DNA of 64,000 nt from Desulfoglaeba alkanexedens ALDC (GTDB lineage Bacteria; Desulfobacterota; Syntrophobacteria; Syntrophobacterales; DSM-9756), in contig NZ_CP040098.1 in assembly GCF_005377625.1 (NCBI RefSeq), forward strand, positions 3,301,584-3,365,583. The letters are read 5' to 3'. The position numbers and the translations under genes are program-made. Positions 36,657 to 46,627 of this stretch are shown here, one piece after another. Under the pieces are notes generated by a model that saw nothing but the letters and a program-made list of their open reading frames with translations, did no database searches and was not told the origin of the DNA. Numbering within the stretch: position 1 is the first letter of the stretch; each line of letters starts with the position of its first letter.

Positions 36657-38594
36657 ATGGCTGACACCAACGTCTTCCCGGTACCGGAATCCTGGAAAAA
36701 GTCGGCATGGATCAACAAGGAAACCTATCACGAAATGTACGAACGCTCCATCAAGGACCCTGAAGGGTTCTGGAGCGAGCATGCCAAACGCATCGATTGG
36801 TTTGAACCCTGGAAGACCGTGAAAGACTCGGATTTTCAGGGGGATATCCGCATACGCTGGTTCGAAGGCGGGAAACTCAACGCCTGCTACAACTGCCTGG
36901 ATCGGCATCTGGACAAGCGCGGGGACCAGGTGGCGATCATTTGGGAAGGCGACGACCCTTCCGTGGACAAGACGTTCACCTACCGGCAGCTTTATGAGGA
37001 AGTCTGCCGTTTCGCCAACGTCCTCAAGGCGCAGGGCGTGAAAAAGGGCGACCGGGTGACCATCTATCTTCCCATGATCCCGGAACTGGCGATCGCCATG
37101 CTGGCCTGTGCGCGCATCGGCGCCATCCATTCCGTCGTCTTCGGCGGCTTTTCCCCCGACTCGCTGGCCGACCGCATCCAGGACTGTGACGCGCGAATCG
37201 TTATCACCTCGGACGAAGGGCTCCGCGGAGGCCGAAAAATCCCTCTCAAGGCCAACACGGACGAAGCTCTTGACAAGTGCCCGGAGGTGGACCGGGTGAT
37301 CGTGGTGCGGCATACGGGCGGCGACGTCAACATGGTCGCGGGCCGCGACCTATACTGGCACGAACTCATGAAGGACGCTCCGGCGGAATGTCCGCCCGAA
37401 ACGATGGATGCGGAGGATCCGCTGTTCATTCTCTACACCTCAGGATCGACCGGGAAGCCCAAGGGCGTGCTTCATACCACGGGCGGCTACATGGTCTACA
37501 CGAGCCTTACCCACCAGTACGTGTTCGACTACAAGGAGGGCGACATCTACTGGTGCACGGCGGACATCGGCTGGATCACGGGGCACAGCTACATCGTCTA
37601 CGGGCCTCTTGCCAACGGCGCCAGGTCGCTCATGTTCGAAGGCGTGCCCAACTACCCGGACTTTTCCCGGTTCTGGCAGGTGGTGGACAAGCACCAGGTG
37701 AATATCTTCTATACCGCCCCTACCGCCATCCGAGCCCTCATGCGCCAGGGCGACGAACCGGTCCGAAAGACATCCCGCAAATCTCTGAAGCTCCTTGGAA
37801 CCGTGGGGGAACCCATCAACCCTGAAGCCTGGCTCTGGTACTATAACGTGGTGGGGGAAAAGCGCTGTCCCATCGTGGACACGTGGTGGCAGACGGAAAC
37901 CGGCGGGATCCTCATCACCCCGCTTCCTGGAGCCACAGACCTCAAGCCCGGATCGGCCACTCGGCCGTTCTTCGGCGTGCAGCCGGCCATTATCAACCAG
38001 GAGGGGCAGATACTTGAAGGCGCCTGTTCGGGCTACCTGGTGATGCTGGATTCGTGGCCCGCCATGATGCGCACGGTTTACGGGGACCACGAACGGTTCA
38101 AGACCACCTACTTCGTTCAGTACCCGGGCAAGTACTTCACGGGCGACGGCGCCCGCCGGGACGAAGACGGCTACTACTGGATCACCGGCCGGGTGGACGA
38201 CGTGATCAACGTTTCGGGCCATCGCCTGGGAACCGCCGAAGTAGAAAGCGCTCTGGTGGCCCACGAGGCTGTGGCGGAAGCGGCGGTCGTCGGCTGCCCG
38301 CACGACATCAAGGGTCAAGGCATTTACGCCTATGTGACCCTGGTTTCCGGTGTGGAACCCTCGGAAGAGCTGCGAAAGAGCCTGGCTGAGTGGGTGAGGA
38401 AGCAGATCGGCCCCATCGCGACGCCCGACTATATCCAGTGGGCTCCGGCGCTTCCCAAGACACGATCCGGAAAAATCATGCGGCGCATATTGCGCAAGGT
38501 AGCGGCAAACGAGGTGTCCGACCTGGGTGACACGTCCACCCTGGCTGAACCGGAGGTCGTGGAACATCTGATCCGTAACCGCATGGTCCGCTGA
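36657..38594 (+). CDS. acs: Acetyl-CoA synthetase (AMP-forming)
   Basis: 645 residues. Activates acetate to acetyl-CoA via acetyl-AMP. Adenylate signature [35 protein letters not shown] in the acetate/AMP pocket; the hinge region [20 protein letters not shown]; and the C-terminal lysine motif [15 protein letters not shown], whose lysine is the acetylation-controlled catalytic residue in this family. ATG 36657 follows GGGAGG at 8 bases; the N-terminus [20 protein letters not shown] matches known Acs proteins. Confidence 0.96.
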   Translation: MADTNVFPVPESWKKSAWINKETYHEMYERSIKDPEGFWSEHAKRIDWFEPWKTVKDSDFQGDIRIRWFEGGKLNACYNCLDRHLDKRGDQVAIIWEGDDPSVDKTFTYRQLYEEVCRFANVLKAQGVKKGDRVTIYLPMIPELAIAMLACARIGAIHSVVFGGFSPDSLADRIQDCDARIVITSDEGLRGGRKIPLKANTDEALDKCPEVDRVIVVRHTGGDVNMVAGRDLYWHELMKDAPAECPPETMDAEDPLFILYTSGSTGKPKGVLHTTGGYMVYTSLTHQYVFDYKEGDIYWCTADIGWITGHSYIVYGPLANGARSLMFEGVPNYPDFSRFWQVVDKHQVNIFYTAPTAIRALMRQGDEPVRKTSRKSLKLLGTVGEPINPEAWLWYYNVVGEKRCPIVDTWWQTETGGILITPLPGATDLKPGSATRPFFGVQPAIINQEGQILEGACSGYLVMLDSWPAMMRTVYGDHERFKTTYFVQYPGKYFTGDGARRDEDGYYWITGRVDDVINVSGHRLGTAEVESALVAHEAVAEAAVVGCPHDIKGQGIYAYVTLVSGVEPSEELRKSLAEWVRKQIGPIATPDYIQWAPALPKTRSGKIMRRILRKVAANEVSDLGDTSTLAEPEVVEHLIRNRMVR

Positions 38595-38702
38595 CACGCA
38601 CCGCGTGTTCCGACGGGTGGAAAGGTTCGAGCCCGGGCCGGCGCAACCCATGCTCGAGCTCAAGCAGCCGGACCGCGGCTGGCTGTAACACCCCCGCCCA
38701 TG

Positions 38703-38744
38703 GGGGGAATCCGATGAAGGGTCTTCGGGTTCCCCCTTTTCTTT
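38703..38744 (+). terminator. Intrinsic terminator after acs
   Basis: GGGGGAATCCGA pairs with TCGGGTTCCCCC (one wobble), followed by TTTTCTTT. Lies about 110 bp after the acs stop. Confidence 0.75.
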
Positions 38745-38818
38745 GATCAGCAGGCGCTCGCTCTTTAGGTTGAGTTCCTAAGGCGCCGTCCGGCATTAAC
38801 TTTTGCGCAAAGTATCTC

Positions 38819-39102
38819 CTCGTTCCCAAGCTCCGGCTTGGGAACGGCCTGCCCGGGAAGCTCCGGCTTCCCTCCTGCTACAACTGAAACACGCTGTCCT
38901 TCCAGGGAACCAGCCAGGATGTCGAAGTGGTGTTTGTGGGTGAAGACCGGGATCCACGCTGCAAGAGTAGATGTGACTAACTAGGGGTGTTCGGGGCCTT
39001 TGTTATGGATTTTGTAGCGGGTTCGCATGGGTCACGGGCTCATGGGAATCGAAGCTGGAGCTTCTGCACAGTTGTGTTCCCAAGCTGGAGCTTGGGAACA
39101 AG
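38819..39102 (+). repeat. Composite repeat A/C
   Basis: Palindrome GTTCCCAAGCTCCGGCTTGGGAAC (38822-38845), then block C (CTGCCCGGGAAGCTCCGGCT, CCTCCTGCTACAACTGAAAC), a spacer, and the second half of repeat A at about 39050-39101. The same order recurs at 46.26-46.47 kb and 63.76-63.97 kb. No gene is present from the acs stop to 39357; the stretch after 39102 has a plain GC-rich spacer. Confidence 0.8.
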
Positions 39103-39357
39103 GGAAAGTCCGGCTTTCAGCCGCGATAAACCAACCCCAATGCCCCGCCCCACCCCATCGGCCCAAGGGCGGGCCTCCTGCAGCGATGCGGATCGCCGGC
39201 AAGCCGGCTCCTACAGGGCATGAGTAGTTATAGGAGCGGCGGCCAAACGAACCGCCCTGGCCGAGAATCCTGGTAGACCTTTGTCTTTTGCGGCGGATGC
39301 GATAAGATCCTTGTGCCACAGGCGGCGACAAGGAAGGAGGGCGGACGGCGGCGGACC

Positions 39358-39840
39358 ATGCTGAAACGATTCTGGCCGGTGTTACTCTGGCTGCTCTACT
39401 TTGTCTCCCCTGTCGATCTTTTTCCAGATACCGTCTTCGGTCCCGGCTGGACCGACGACGTCGCCCTGCTGGGGCTGCTTTATTGGTACTTGAAGCGCCG
39501 GAAACGGGAAGCCGAAAGCGAGGGGGAAGGCTCGCGCGGCCGGAGCACGGCCTCCGACCAGGGCCGCGACCGAGGACCGGACGGCGGGCACCGCACGTCG
39601 GCGGGAAACGCCGGCGGCGCGGGGAAAGCTCCACACCGGCGGGACCCCTTCGAAGTGCTGGGCGTACCGCCCGACGCAAGCTGGGATGAGATCCGGTCGG
39701 CGTATCACCGACAGGCCAATCGCTACCATCCGGACAAGGTGAGTCACCTCGGGGAAGAATTTCAACAGTTGGCCAAGGAGAAATTCCAGGACATCCAGTG
39801 GGCTTATGAAACCATGCGGCGTGAAAAGGGCCGAGGGTGA
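39358..39840 (+). CDS. J-domain protein with N-terminal membrane/DUF1232-like segment
   Basis: 160 residues. N-terminal hydrophobic region WPVLLWLLYFVSPVDLFPDT and GWTDDVALLGLLYWYLKRRK resembles DUF1232 (SPVDLIPD motif). A low-complexity linker rich in G, R, S and D follows, then a J domain at about 95-155: DPFEVLGVPPDASWDEIRSA with the HPD tripeptide in RYHPDK. The J domain would stimulate a DnaK partner. ATG 39358 is chosen over an upstream GTG because MLKRFWPVLL starts the hydrophobic region. Stop overlaps spacing to the next gene by 13 bp; may be one operon with the two genes that follow. Confidence 0.82.
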   Translation: MLKRFWPVLLWLLYFVSPVDLFPDTVFGPGWTDDVALLGLLYWYLKRRKREAESEGEGSRGRSTASDQGRDRGPDGGHRTSAGNAGGAGKAPHRRDPFEVLGVPPDASWDEIRSAYHRQANRYHPDKVSHLGEEFQQLAKEKFQDIQWAYETMRREKGRG

Positions 39841-39853
39841 CACGGGAGGAGTC

Positions 39854-40435
39854 ATGGACAGTCGCTTGCATCGAAGAGAAGGCTACACCTTTCAGTTGGT
39901 GAATATCGACTGCATGAGGCAGTCCACGCGCTTCAACGTGATCATGGAACTGGACGAGTCGATCGAAGAGCTCCTGCCTTACCTGGCGGCGGTACTCCCA
40001 GGCTGTACCTACATCCACGGCTCCGGAGTCATCAGCGTCATGGACGACGGGCATATCGCAGGGATCACCGGCCGTCGGATCACGTTCACCGATGTGGGCG
40101 ATGAGAACGAAGCCGAAGCGCTGTGCCGGCGCTATTTTGAAACCATTCAGGAAGTCACGTCCCGGAAGGACACTGTGGCTCCTGTATTTGAGAAGCGGCA
40201 GGACCTCACGGTGCTTGAGATATTCCGAGCGCTTCCGGCCACCAACTGCGGGGGCTGTGGCTATTCCACGTGCATGGCTTTTGCCGCCGGGGTATTTCGG
40301 AGGGAAACCACCATCGAACGTTGCCCTCCCCTGGCCGAAAATCCTCGCCGGTACGCCGCCCTGTTCCATAAGCTGGCGCTCAACGGCCACCGAATCCCAG
40401 AGAGCGCTCACCCAGGCCGAGAAACTTTGCGCTGA
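39854..40435 (+). CDS. Fe-S cluster domain protein (CODH/ACS gamma-type 4Fe-4S motif)
   Basis: 193 residues. The C-terminal part carries ALPATNCGGCGYSTCMAFAA and ERCPPL, a C-x2-C-x4-C-x(n)-C motif of the family (PF04060) at the N-terminus of CODH/acetyl-CoA synthase gamma subunit and of several electron-transfer proteins. The N-terminal 120 residues (FQLVNIDCMRQSTRFNVIME, then LAAVLPGCTYIHGSGVISVM) resemble no domain I can name. ATG 39854 follows GGAGG at 3 bases. It lies between the J-domain gene and a DUF3786 gene; in other genomes this cluster domain is often fused to DUF3786, so the two may act as one unit. Confidence 0.78.
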   Translation: MDSRLHRREGYTFQLVNIDCMRQSTRFNVIMELDESIEELLPYLAAVLPGCTYIHGSGVISVMDDGHIAGITGRRITFTDVGDENEAEALCRRYFETIQEVTSRKDTVAPVFEKRQDLTVLEIFRALPATNCGGCGYSTCMAFAAGVFRRETTIERCPPLAENPRRYAALFHKLALNGHRIPESAHPGRETLR

Positions 40436-40446
40436 ACGAGGCTCCC

Positions 40447-41301
40447 ATGGACGACGCCACCCAATACACGACCATCCATACGCTGGCCGACCGTTTCGAA
40501 GCGGACCTTCTCATGCAGGCCCTCCAGCGGGAAGGGATCCCGGCTATCCTCAGAAGCTTCGAAGAAACGGCCTACGACGGCCTTTTCGTGCCGCAGCGCG
40601 GATGGGGGAAGATCATGGTGCCCGAATCGCGGGCGGCGGCGGCCCGCCTGGCGATCGCTGCCATTCTGGAGGACTTGCGGTCGCCAAGGCTTTACGAGGA
40701 CCCCCAGGAGGTGGATCCGAATCTCTGGCGGCAACTGGAGGCCATGGAACCGGAAAGGATCTGCTCCAACGCGCAGGTTGCCTTCAATCGGGATGCCGGC
40801 GCCTACGAAGTCCCGTTCCTGTCGGGAACCCTGCGCTGCTATCCCGCCCTGCGGCGCGTGGAAGCGCTCCGGCCTCTGCCGTCATCCAAGCTGGACTTTC
40901 AGCTTCACCTGGTATTGCTGCACTACCTTCTGGAAGCCAAGCCCGGGGGTCTTTCCGGAAAATGGGTGAGCGAAAAGGACCTTCCGGGCGGCCACCTATT
41001 TTTCCGCGGCTGCCACGCTTTCCCCACCGCCCGGCTGCTGGAAGCCTTCGGTGAGGATCCGGCGCTGTTCAAGCGAAAGTGCGAACGCCTGGGAGGACAC
41101 CCGGCACAGGCCGGAGACATGTCTTTCCGCATGTGGCCGTTTCCCAAGGTACCGCTGTTGTTCGTCCTGTGGCTGGGCGACGACGAATTCGACCCGGCGC
41201 TTCACATCCGCTTCGACGCCACCGTCCATCATCACCTGCAGGCCCTGGACACCATCTTGGCCATGATCAACGTGGTGTGCCGGAACATGCTGGCGGCATG
41301 A
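40447..41301 (+). CDS. DUF2007 / DUF3786 domain protein
   Basis: 284 residues. An N-terminal DUF2007-like module (TIHTLADRFEADLLMQALQR, about 8-75) is followed by a DUF3786-like domain (residues 115-280) with LRRVEALRPLPSSKLDFQLH, LPGGHLFFRGCHAFPTARLL, PLLFVLWLGDDEFDPALHIR and FDATVHHHLQALDTILAMIN. Both domains are of unknown function. DUF3786 often occurs with a 4Fe-4S domain, here supplied by the gene 12 bp upstream. Presumably cytoplasmic. Confidence 0.75.
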   Translation: MDDATQYTTIHTLADRFEADLLMQALQREGIPAILRSFEETAYDGLFVPQRGWGKIMVPESRAAAARLAIAAILEDLRSPRLYEDPQEVDPNLWRQLEAMEPERICSNAQVAFNRDAGAYEVPFLSGTLRCYPALRRVEALRPLPSSKLDFQLHLVLLHYLLEAKPGGLSGKWVSEKDLPGGHLFFRGCHAFPTARLLEAFGEDPALFKRKCERLGGHPAQAGDMSFRMWPFPKVPLLFVLWLGDDEFDPALHIRFDATVHHHLQALDTILAMINVVCRNMLAA

Positions 41302-41311
41302 AGAGAGGCTC

Positions 41312-42178
41312 TCACAGCCGGCCGTTCAGATAGGCTTCATCCAGGATTCCTGGAACGAAGGGGCGGCTGGACACGTCGGGCGGAGTGAAGCCGAAGATTT
41401 TTTCCAGAAAAAGCAGCACGATCCGGAGGGTGGCTCCCCAGAGCACTTCCACGTCCACGCCGTCTTGGTAGAGGAAACACAAGAAGTCCTGAGTGGTCCG
41501 GTTGAGCTTTGCCGCCACCTGGGGATCCACATAGAGGCGATATCGGGTGTAGGCGGATGGATCCAGAAGTGACCGAAGGGGAATAGAGACGATCCGCGTT
41601 ACTTCCCAGTTGGGTTTCAATCGGTGGCGCCCTTCGATCCAGCCCACCAGCGGATGGATGAGCCTTGGAAAGAGCACGAGCCTTTCCGGCGGGAGCACAC
41701 CCAGGAAGCGCACCCGCAGGGGATTGAGGCGCATTTCTTCCCAGCTTTCCCTCATGCAGGTGGCCAGATGGAGCGCCAGTTCCGCGGCTTCCTCAGGGCA
41801 GGTGCGCTTCCACCGGCGCCAGTGAGGCCAGCGGGAGAGCGGAAATCCGGGAAGGGAAAGCAGCCGGGCGAAGATCGGGTCCACACCCTGCTCGGTGGTG
41901 CCGCCCGGGCAACAGAGATCCCCCGCCTGCTTCACTTTCCGGGATCTCCGGTTGAGTATGAGGCACGGTTCGCGTTCATGGCCGCCCTGCTGAAGTGGAC
42001 AGCAGAGAAGCACCAGCACGCTGGACGATACGAGATCGTCCGTTGCCACGGCGCCGGCCCCTTCCGCCACCCCAGGACAACGCGGGGGGGCTCCGAGCAC
42101 CTTCAGGATATGCCGCTGCAAGCCTTCTGGATCTTCCAGGAGCCGGACGGCGCTTTCATCGATTGCGGGGGAGGACAT
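41312..42178 (-). CDS. Nudix hydrolase (CoA-pyrophosphatase-like) with an insertion in the Nudix box
   Basis: 288 residues. Recognisable parts of the Nudix box: DLCCPGGTTEQGVD and then ATCMRESWEEMRLNPLRV (REx2EE). Between them about 40 extra residues (FPLSRWPHWRRWKRTCPEEA) separate the GG-loop from the catalytic helix. Downstream LGVLPPERLVLFPRLIHPLV and then VTRIVSIPLRSLLDPS resemble the CoA-diphosphatase subgroup. ATG 42178 lies after the hrpA stop; ATG 42226 would overlap hrpA by 31 bases. Convergent with the DUF3786 gene, 10 bp apart. Confidence 0.75.
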   Translation of the reverse strand: MSSPAIDESAVRLLEDPEGLQRHILKVLGAPPRCPGVAEGAGAVATDDLVSSSVLVLLCCPLQQGGHEREPCLILNRRSRKVKQAGDLCCPGGTTEQGVDPIFARLLSLPGFPLSRWPHWRRWKRTCPEEAAELALHLATCMRESWEEMRLNPLRVRFLGVLPPERLVLFPRLIHPLVGWIEGRHRLKPNWEVTRIVSIPLRSLLDPSAYTRYRLYVDPQVAAKLNRTTQDFLCFLYQDGVDVEVLWGATLRIVLLFLEKIFGFTPPDVSSRPFVPGILDEAYLNGRL

Positions 42179-42195
42179 CTTCCGTTTTTCGCCTT

Positions 42196-45100
42196 CTAGT
42201 GAGGGATCTGTTCCCATTGCCGCCACTTGTTTTCCAGGCGCTGGGCCGAAACGGGAAAGCGCGTCTTGATTTCAGGGGCGAACAGGCTGATTTTGAATTC
42301 TTCTAATAACAGCCGGTACTCGTCAAGGAAAGCCCGCGCTTGCACCGTTTTCGCCTCACCCCCGGCCTCCGCCCGCGAAAGCGCCTCCAGAAAAGGCTCA
42401 ATCCGTGCGGCCTTGGAACGGTCCTTTTCCGGCGCCACATAAGCGCGTTCCGCTCGAATGCGGAGCCCCTTCAGGTATCGGGGAAGTTCCCTGAGTTCGG
42501 AACTCCTCATGTGTTCCAGGAAATCCCCGGGAACCAGTCGCTCCAGTTCCTCCCGAACGGCTTTCAGCCGCTCCAGGGCGGCGTCGTTTCCCTGCGCCTT
42601 GGCGTTAAAGCCGGAAAGGACCCGCTGCACCTCGTAACGTTCCCGAACGACCTCCAGCACCTCGCCGCGCCGCTGCTCGGCGAGGCGCCGCAGGTCGTCT
42701 TTCAGTTCCAGGATTTTCGCTCGAAACCGGACTTCGTCAGGAGGCTGAGGGTCATGGAGTTCGAAGATTTCCCTCAGGAGATAGATCTGGAGCCTGCGGT
42801 CGGCTTCCTTCATGTCCCCCATGAAACGCACCATGAAGGCCATGTCTTTCGGGAACACCCAGTCTTTCCGGAGCGACTTCAGAAGCGGCGCAAAGGCCCA
42901 CTGGTAGAGCACCAGCAGGCCGTCTCGTGTGGCTCCCTTCGCTTTTTCCGGATCGTCGAACAGCCGGACCGCCACGGTCCGCCCTTCGGCGACGAAGCCC
43001 GGGTAGGCGCACCGCATGACGCCGTAGGCGTCTTTTCCCAGTTCGATGGTCTGCGGCAGGGGGCCGAAGTCCCAAGTGGTGATCCCCTCGCGTTCCCACC
43101 GCTTCCGAGCTTCCGTCCAGGCCCGATCTTCGTGGCGCTTTCCGGCCAGTTCCTGCACCGTCTCCAAGTCTCGACCGGACCCCAGTGCCTTTCCGGCCGC
43201 ATCCACCACGAGAAAACGCATCTTGAGATGAGCGGGCAAGCCTTCCCGGTCCCATTCGTTCACCGACACCGCGACTCCCGAGACTTCCTCCAGGCAGCGG
43301 CTCAGTTCCGCATAGAAATCGCCGCGGCGGAAAGGGAGCCGTTCCAGAACCTTTTCTACGGTTTCAGGAATCGGAACGAGCCGTCTCCGAACCGACTTGG
43401 GAAGAGAACGTAGGAGAGCCGTCACCTTCTCGGAGATCAACCCCGGGACCACCCATTCAAAGGGTTCGGGCCGAAGCCTGGAAAGCAGGTGGAGCGGCAC
43501 CGTCACCGTCACTCCGTCCGATTCATCCCCCGGACTGAAGGAATACCTGAGCGGGAGCCTCATGTCCTCGAAATCGAGAGAGCCGGGAAACTGCTCCAAC
43601 GTCTCCGATTCCGGGCGGAAGCGAAGCAGGTCGTCTTCCGACATTCTGAGGACCTCGTCGCCTCCTTGGTCTTTGAGCCACCGGTTGAAGGAGCGGATGT
43701 CGGCGATTTCGGGGAGCCGCGCGTCATAGAAGGCGTAGAGCGCCTCGTCGTCCACCAGAAGTTCGCGGCGCCGGATCCGGTCTTCCATGTCGCGGATGCG
43801 TTGGATGAGTTTCCGATTGTGTTCCAGAAAGCCGTACTTTCCGGGCATTTCCGCTTCCACCAGCCCGGACCGGATAAAGATTTCCCGGGCTTCCTTCGGC
43901 CGAATCCTACCGTAGTTCACGCGGCGGCCGTTTACGATCACAAGACCGTAGAGGGTCACTCGCTCCAGGGCCACCACCTGGCCTCTGCGCTTTTCCCAGT
44001 GGGGCTCCTCATAGGAGGACCGGCAGAGGTGTTTTCCGAATTCCTCGATCCATTCGGGTTGAACCTGGGCGGCCGTACGTGCAAAAAGCCGGGACGTCTG
44101 GACCAGTTCGGCGGCGACGATCCATTCCCCGCCCCGGTTGAAGAGGCCTGAGCCTGGAAAGAGCATGACCTTGCGGCCCTTGGTTCCGAGGTAGAGGTTC
44201 TTTTCCTTCTTCACGGCGATGTTGCTGAGGAATCCGCTGGTAACGGCCCGATGGACGGCCTCGTAACTCACGCCGGGAGGTTCGTCCTGAAGGCGGAATC
44301 CTCGAATTTCTTTCAATATCTCCACGATCTCGTCGTGCACATCCCGCCATTCGCGCACGCGCCGGTAGGAAAGGAAGTTGTCTTTGCAGAACCTTCGAAG
44401 CGCCCCTTGGGAGGGCGCCTGGCGCCATTGATCTTCGCAGGCTCTCCAGATGTTGAGCAGCGTGACGAAATCGGAACGCCGGTCGCGGAAGGCGGCGTGG
44501 GCCTGGTCCGCCTGGGCTTCCTTTTCGGCGGGCCTCTCCCTGGGATCCTGAACGCTCAGCGCGGCGCACAGGACGATCATGGGCCGGAGCGCCCCTTCCT
44601 CGCGAGCCTGCAGGAGCATGCGCGAGAGCCGGGGGTCCAGGGGAAAGCGGGCCATGAGGCGCCCCATGGGGGTGAGCCGGTCCCGATCGTCGATGGCTCC
44701 CAATTCCCGGAGGACCGCGAAACCGTCTTTTACGGCCTGGGGGGCCGGCGGGTCCAGAAACGGGAAATCCCGGACGTCGCCCAAATTCATGGCGAGCATC
44801 CGAAGGATCACCTCGGCCAGGTTCGACCGCTGGATTTCAGGGGGAGTGAACGCGGGGCGCGCCTGGTAGTCTTCTTCGGCATAGAGCCGGATGCAGATCC
44901 CCGGCCCGACCCGCCCGCAGCGGCCCTTGCGCTGGTCGGCACTGGCCCGTGAGATGGAAACGACCGGAAGGCCTTCCGTCCGTGTCCTGGGGTTGTACTG
45001 GGAAAGGCGTGCGAGGCCTGTATCCACCACGTAACGGATGCCCGGAATCGTGATGGAGGTTTCCGCCACGTTGGTGGCGACCACAATTTTTTCGCCGGAA

Positions 45101-45960
45101 ACAGGGCGAAAGATCCGCTGCTGGTCGGCTCCCGCGAGCCGGCCGAAAAGCGGCAAGACCTCAGTGTGCGGAAAACGCCTCTCTTCCAAGCGTGCCACCG
45201 TTTCCCGGATGTCGCTTTCCGTGGGCATGAAGACGAGCACATCGCCCCGGCAGCCGGACCGCTTCAGTTCCACTACCGCTTCGACCGCCTGGTCCACCGG
45301 AGTGTCTTCCCCTTCTTCGCCGCTACCGGGCGCCGGCGGCCGGTAGCGTACTTCCACCGGGTAGGTTCGGCCGGAGACTTCGATCATGGGGGCCCCGCCG
45401 AAGGCCTCGGAAAACCTTTCGGGGTCGATGGTGGCTGAGGTGACGATGACCTTGAGGTCCGGTCGCTGCGGCAGGGTCCGGCGGAGCATCCCCAGGAGGA
45501 AGTCGATGTTGAGGCTGCGCTCGTGGGCTTCGTCGATAATCAGTGTGTCGTAGGCTCGAAACAGCCGATCTCGCTGGGCTTCGGCCAGCAGGATGCCGTC
45601 GGTCATGAACTTGATGCGGGTGGTCCTCGAAGTGCGGTCCTGGAAGCGTATCTTGTAGCCCACCAGGGAGGCGCCTTTTTCGCCCAGTTCCTCCGCCACA
45701 CGCCGGGCGAGGGTCACCGCGGCGATCCGACGCGGCTGGGTGATCCCGATGAAACCCGCCCGCCCCCGGCCCGCTTCCAGGCACATCTTGGGAATCTGAG
45801 TGCTCTTTCCGGAACCCGTGTCGCCGGTCACCACCACCACCTGGTGGTCCAGGATCGCCCGGACGATAACGTCCCTTCGATCCGTGATGGGCAGATCCAC
45901 CGGGTATCGAAGATGTGAGATGTTCCATTCCGACATGCTGTCTATGGAAAAAGGCTCCAC
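42196..45960 (-). CDS. hrpA: ATP-dependent RNA helicase HrpA
   Basis: 1254 residues, near the 1300 of E. coli HrpA. DEAH-box RNA helicase: Walker A GDTGSGKST at 46-54, DEAH box LIIDEAHERSLNIDFL at about 150, SAT motif VIVTSATIDPERFS, and motif VI DQRKGRCGRVGPGICIRLYA. The C-terminal half (from about 620) is the DUF3418 region with the conserved YSFSPGDESDGVTVTVPLHL. HrpA resolves stalled ribosomes and mRNA structure. Upstream of the Nudix gene on the same strand. Confidence 0.95.
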   Translation of the reverse strand: MEPFSIDSMSEWNISHLRYPVDLPITDRRDVIVRAILDHQVVVVTGDTGSGKSTQIPKMCLEAGRGRAGFIGITQPRRIAAVTLARRVAEELGEKGASLVGYKIRFQDRTSRTTRIKFMTDGILLAEAQRDRLFRAYDTLIIDEAHERSLNIDFLLGMLRRTLPQRPDLKVIVTSATIDPERFSEAFGGAPMIEVSGRTYPVEVRYRPPAPGSGEEGEDTPVDQAVEAVVELKRSGCRGDVLVFMPTESDIRETVARLEERRFPHTEVLPLFGRLAGADQQRIFRPVSGEKIVVATNVAETSITIPGIRYVVDTGLARLSQYNPRTRTEGLPVVSISRASADQRKGRCGRVGPGICIRLYAEEDYQARPAFTPPEIQRSNLAEVILRMLAMNLGDVRDFPFLDPPAPQAVKDGFAVLRELGAIDDRDRLTPMGRLMARFPLDPRLSRMLLQAREEGALRPMIVLCAALSVQDPRERPAEKEAQADQAHAAFRDRRSDFVTLLNIWRACEDQWRQAPSQGALRRFCKDNFLSYRRVREWRDVHDEIVEILKEIRGFRLQDEPPGVSYEAVHRAVTSGFLSNIAVKKEKNLYLGTKGRKVMLFPGSGLFNRGGEWIVAAELVQTSRLFARTAAQVQPEWIEEFGKHLCRSSYEEPHWEKRRGQVVALERVTLYGLVIVNGRRVNYGRIRPKEAREIFIRSGLVEAEMPGKYGFLEHNRKLIQRIRDMEDRIRRRELLVDDEALYAFYDARLPEIADIRSFNRWLKDQGGDEVLRMSEDDLLRFRPESETLEQFPGSLDFEDMRLPLRYSFSPGDESDGVTVTVPLHLLSRLRPEPFEWVVPGLISEKVTALLRSLPKSVRRRLVPIPETVEKVLERLPFRRGDFYAELSRCLEEVSGVAVSVNEWDREGLPAHLKMRFLVVDAAGKALGSGRDLETVQELAGKRHEDRAWTEARKRWEREGITTWDFGPLPQTIELGKDAYGVMRCAYPGFVAEGRTVAVRLFDDPEKAKGATRDGLLVLYQWAFAPLLKSLRKDWVFPKDMAFMVRFMGDMKEADRRLQIYLLREIFELHDPQPPDEVRFRAKILELKDDLRRLAEQRRGEVLEVVRERYEVQRVLSGFNAKAQGNDAALERLKAVREELERLVPGDFLEHMRSSELRELPRYLKGLRIRAERAYVAPEKDRSKAARIEPFLEALSRAEAGGEAKTVQARAFLDEYRLLLEEFKISLFAPEIKTRFPVSAQRLENKWRQWEQIPH

Positions 45961-46084
45961 GTTCTCAACGGGCGATCATGGTCCGCATCATGTCGCCTGG
46001 ATTTTCGGCGTGACTGCTGATGTCTTTCATGTATCCCACAAAACGCACCAGATGGAAAGCCCCCCAGGACAAGCAGTACGATTT

Positions 46085-46572
46085 CCCCTCGTTCCCAAGC
46101 TCCGGCTTGGGAACGGCATTATGGGGATCGAAGCTGGAGCTTCTGCACAGTTGTGTTCCCAAGCTGGAGCTTGGGAACAAGGTGGAAAATCCCCTCCCCT
46201 CCCCTTAGTCCCCTCCCACAAGGGGAGGGGAAATAGAATTTGGCATCAGATATCCCCTCGTTCCCAAGCTCCGGCTTGGGAACGGCCTGCCCGGGAAGCT
46301 CAAGCTTCCCTCCTGCTACAGCTGAAACGCGCTGTCTTTCCATGGAGCCAGCCGGGATCTCGAAGTGGTCTTTGTGATGGATTTTGCAGCGGGTTCGCAT
46401 GGGTCACGGCTTCATGGGGATCGAAGCTGGAGCTTCTGCACAGTTGTGTTCCCAAGCTGGAGCTTGGGAACAAGGTGGAAAATCCCCCCCTCCCCTTAAT
46501 CCCCTCCCACAAGGGGAGGGGAAATAGAATTTGGCATCAAATATTAGGTCTGTTATTTTCTACACTACCAAT
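46085..46572 (+). repeat. Composite repeats A, B and C
   Basis: Order: repeat A (46091-46182), an inverted half of block B (CCCCTCCCACAAGGGGAGGGG at about 46210-46230), A plus C (46258-46330), A second half (46422-46474), inverted half B (46500-46522), then TGGCATCAAATATTAGGTCT and the terminal ACTACCAAT (46564-46572). The right end matches the end of the elements at 29.9 and 50.2 kb. It lies between hrpA and the phosphorylase gene; no open frame of note. The promoter of the downstream operon may be inside or just after it. Confidence 0.82.
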
Positions 46573-46627
46573 TTTTTTGTAGGTTGATTCCGGACGCAGC
46601 GCATCCACGGCGGAGAGGGGTCGGAGC

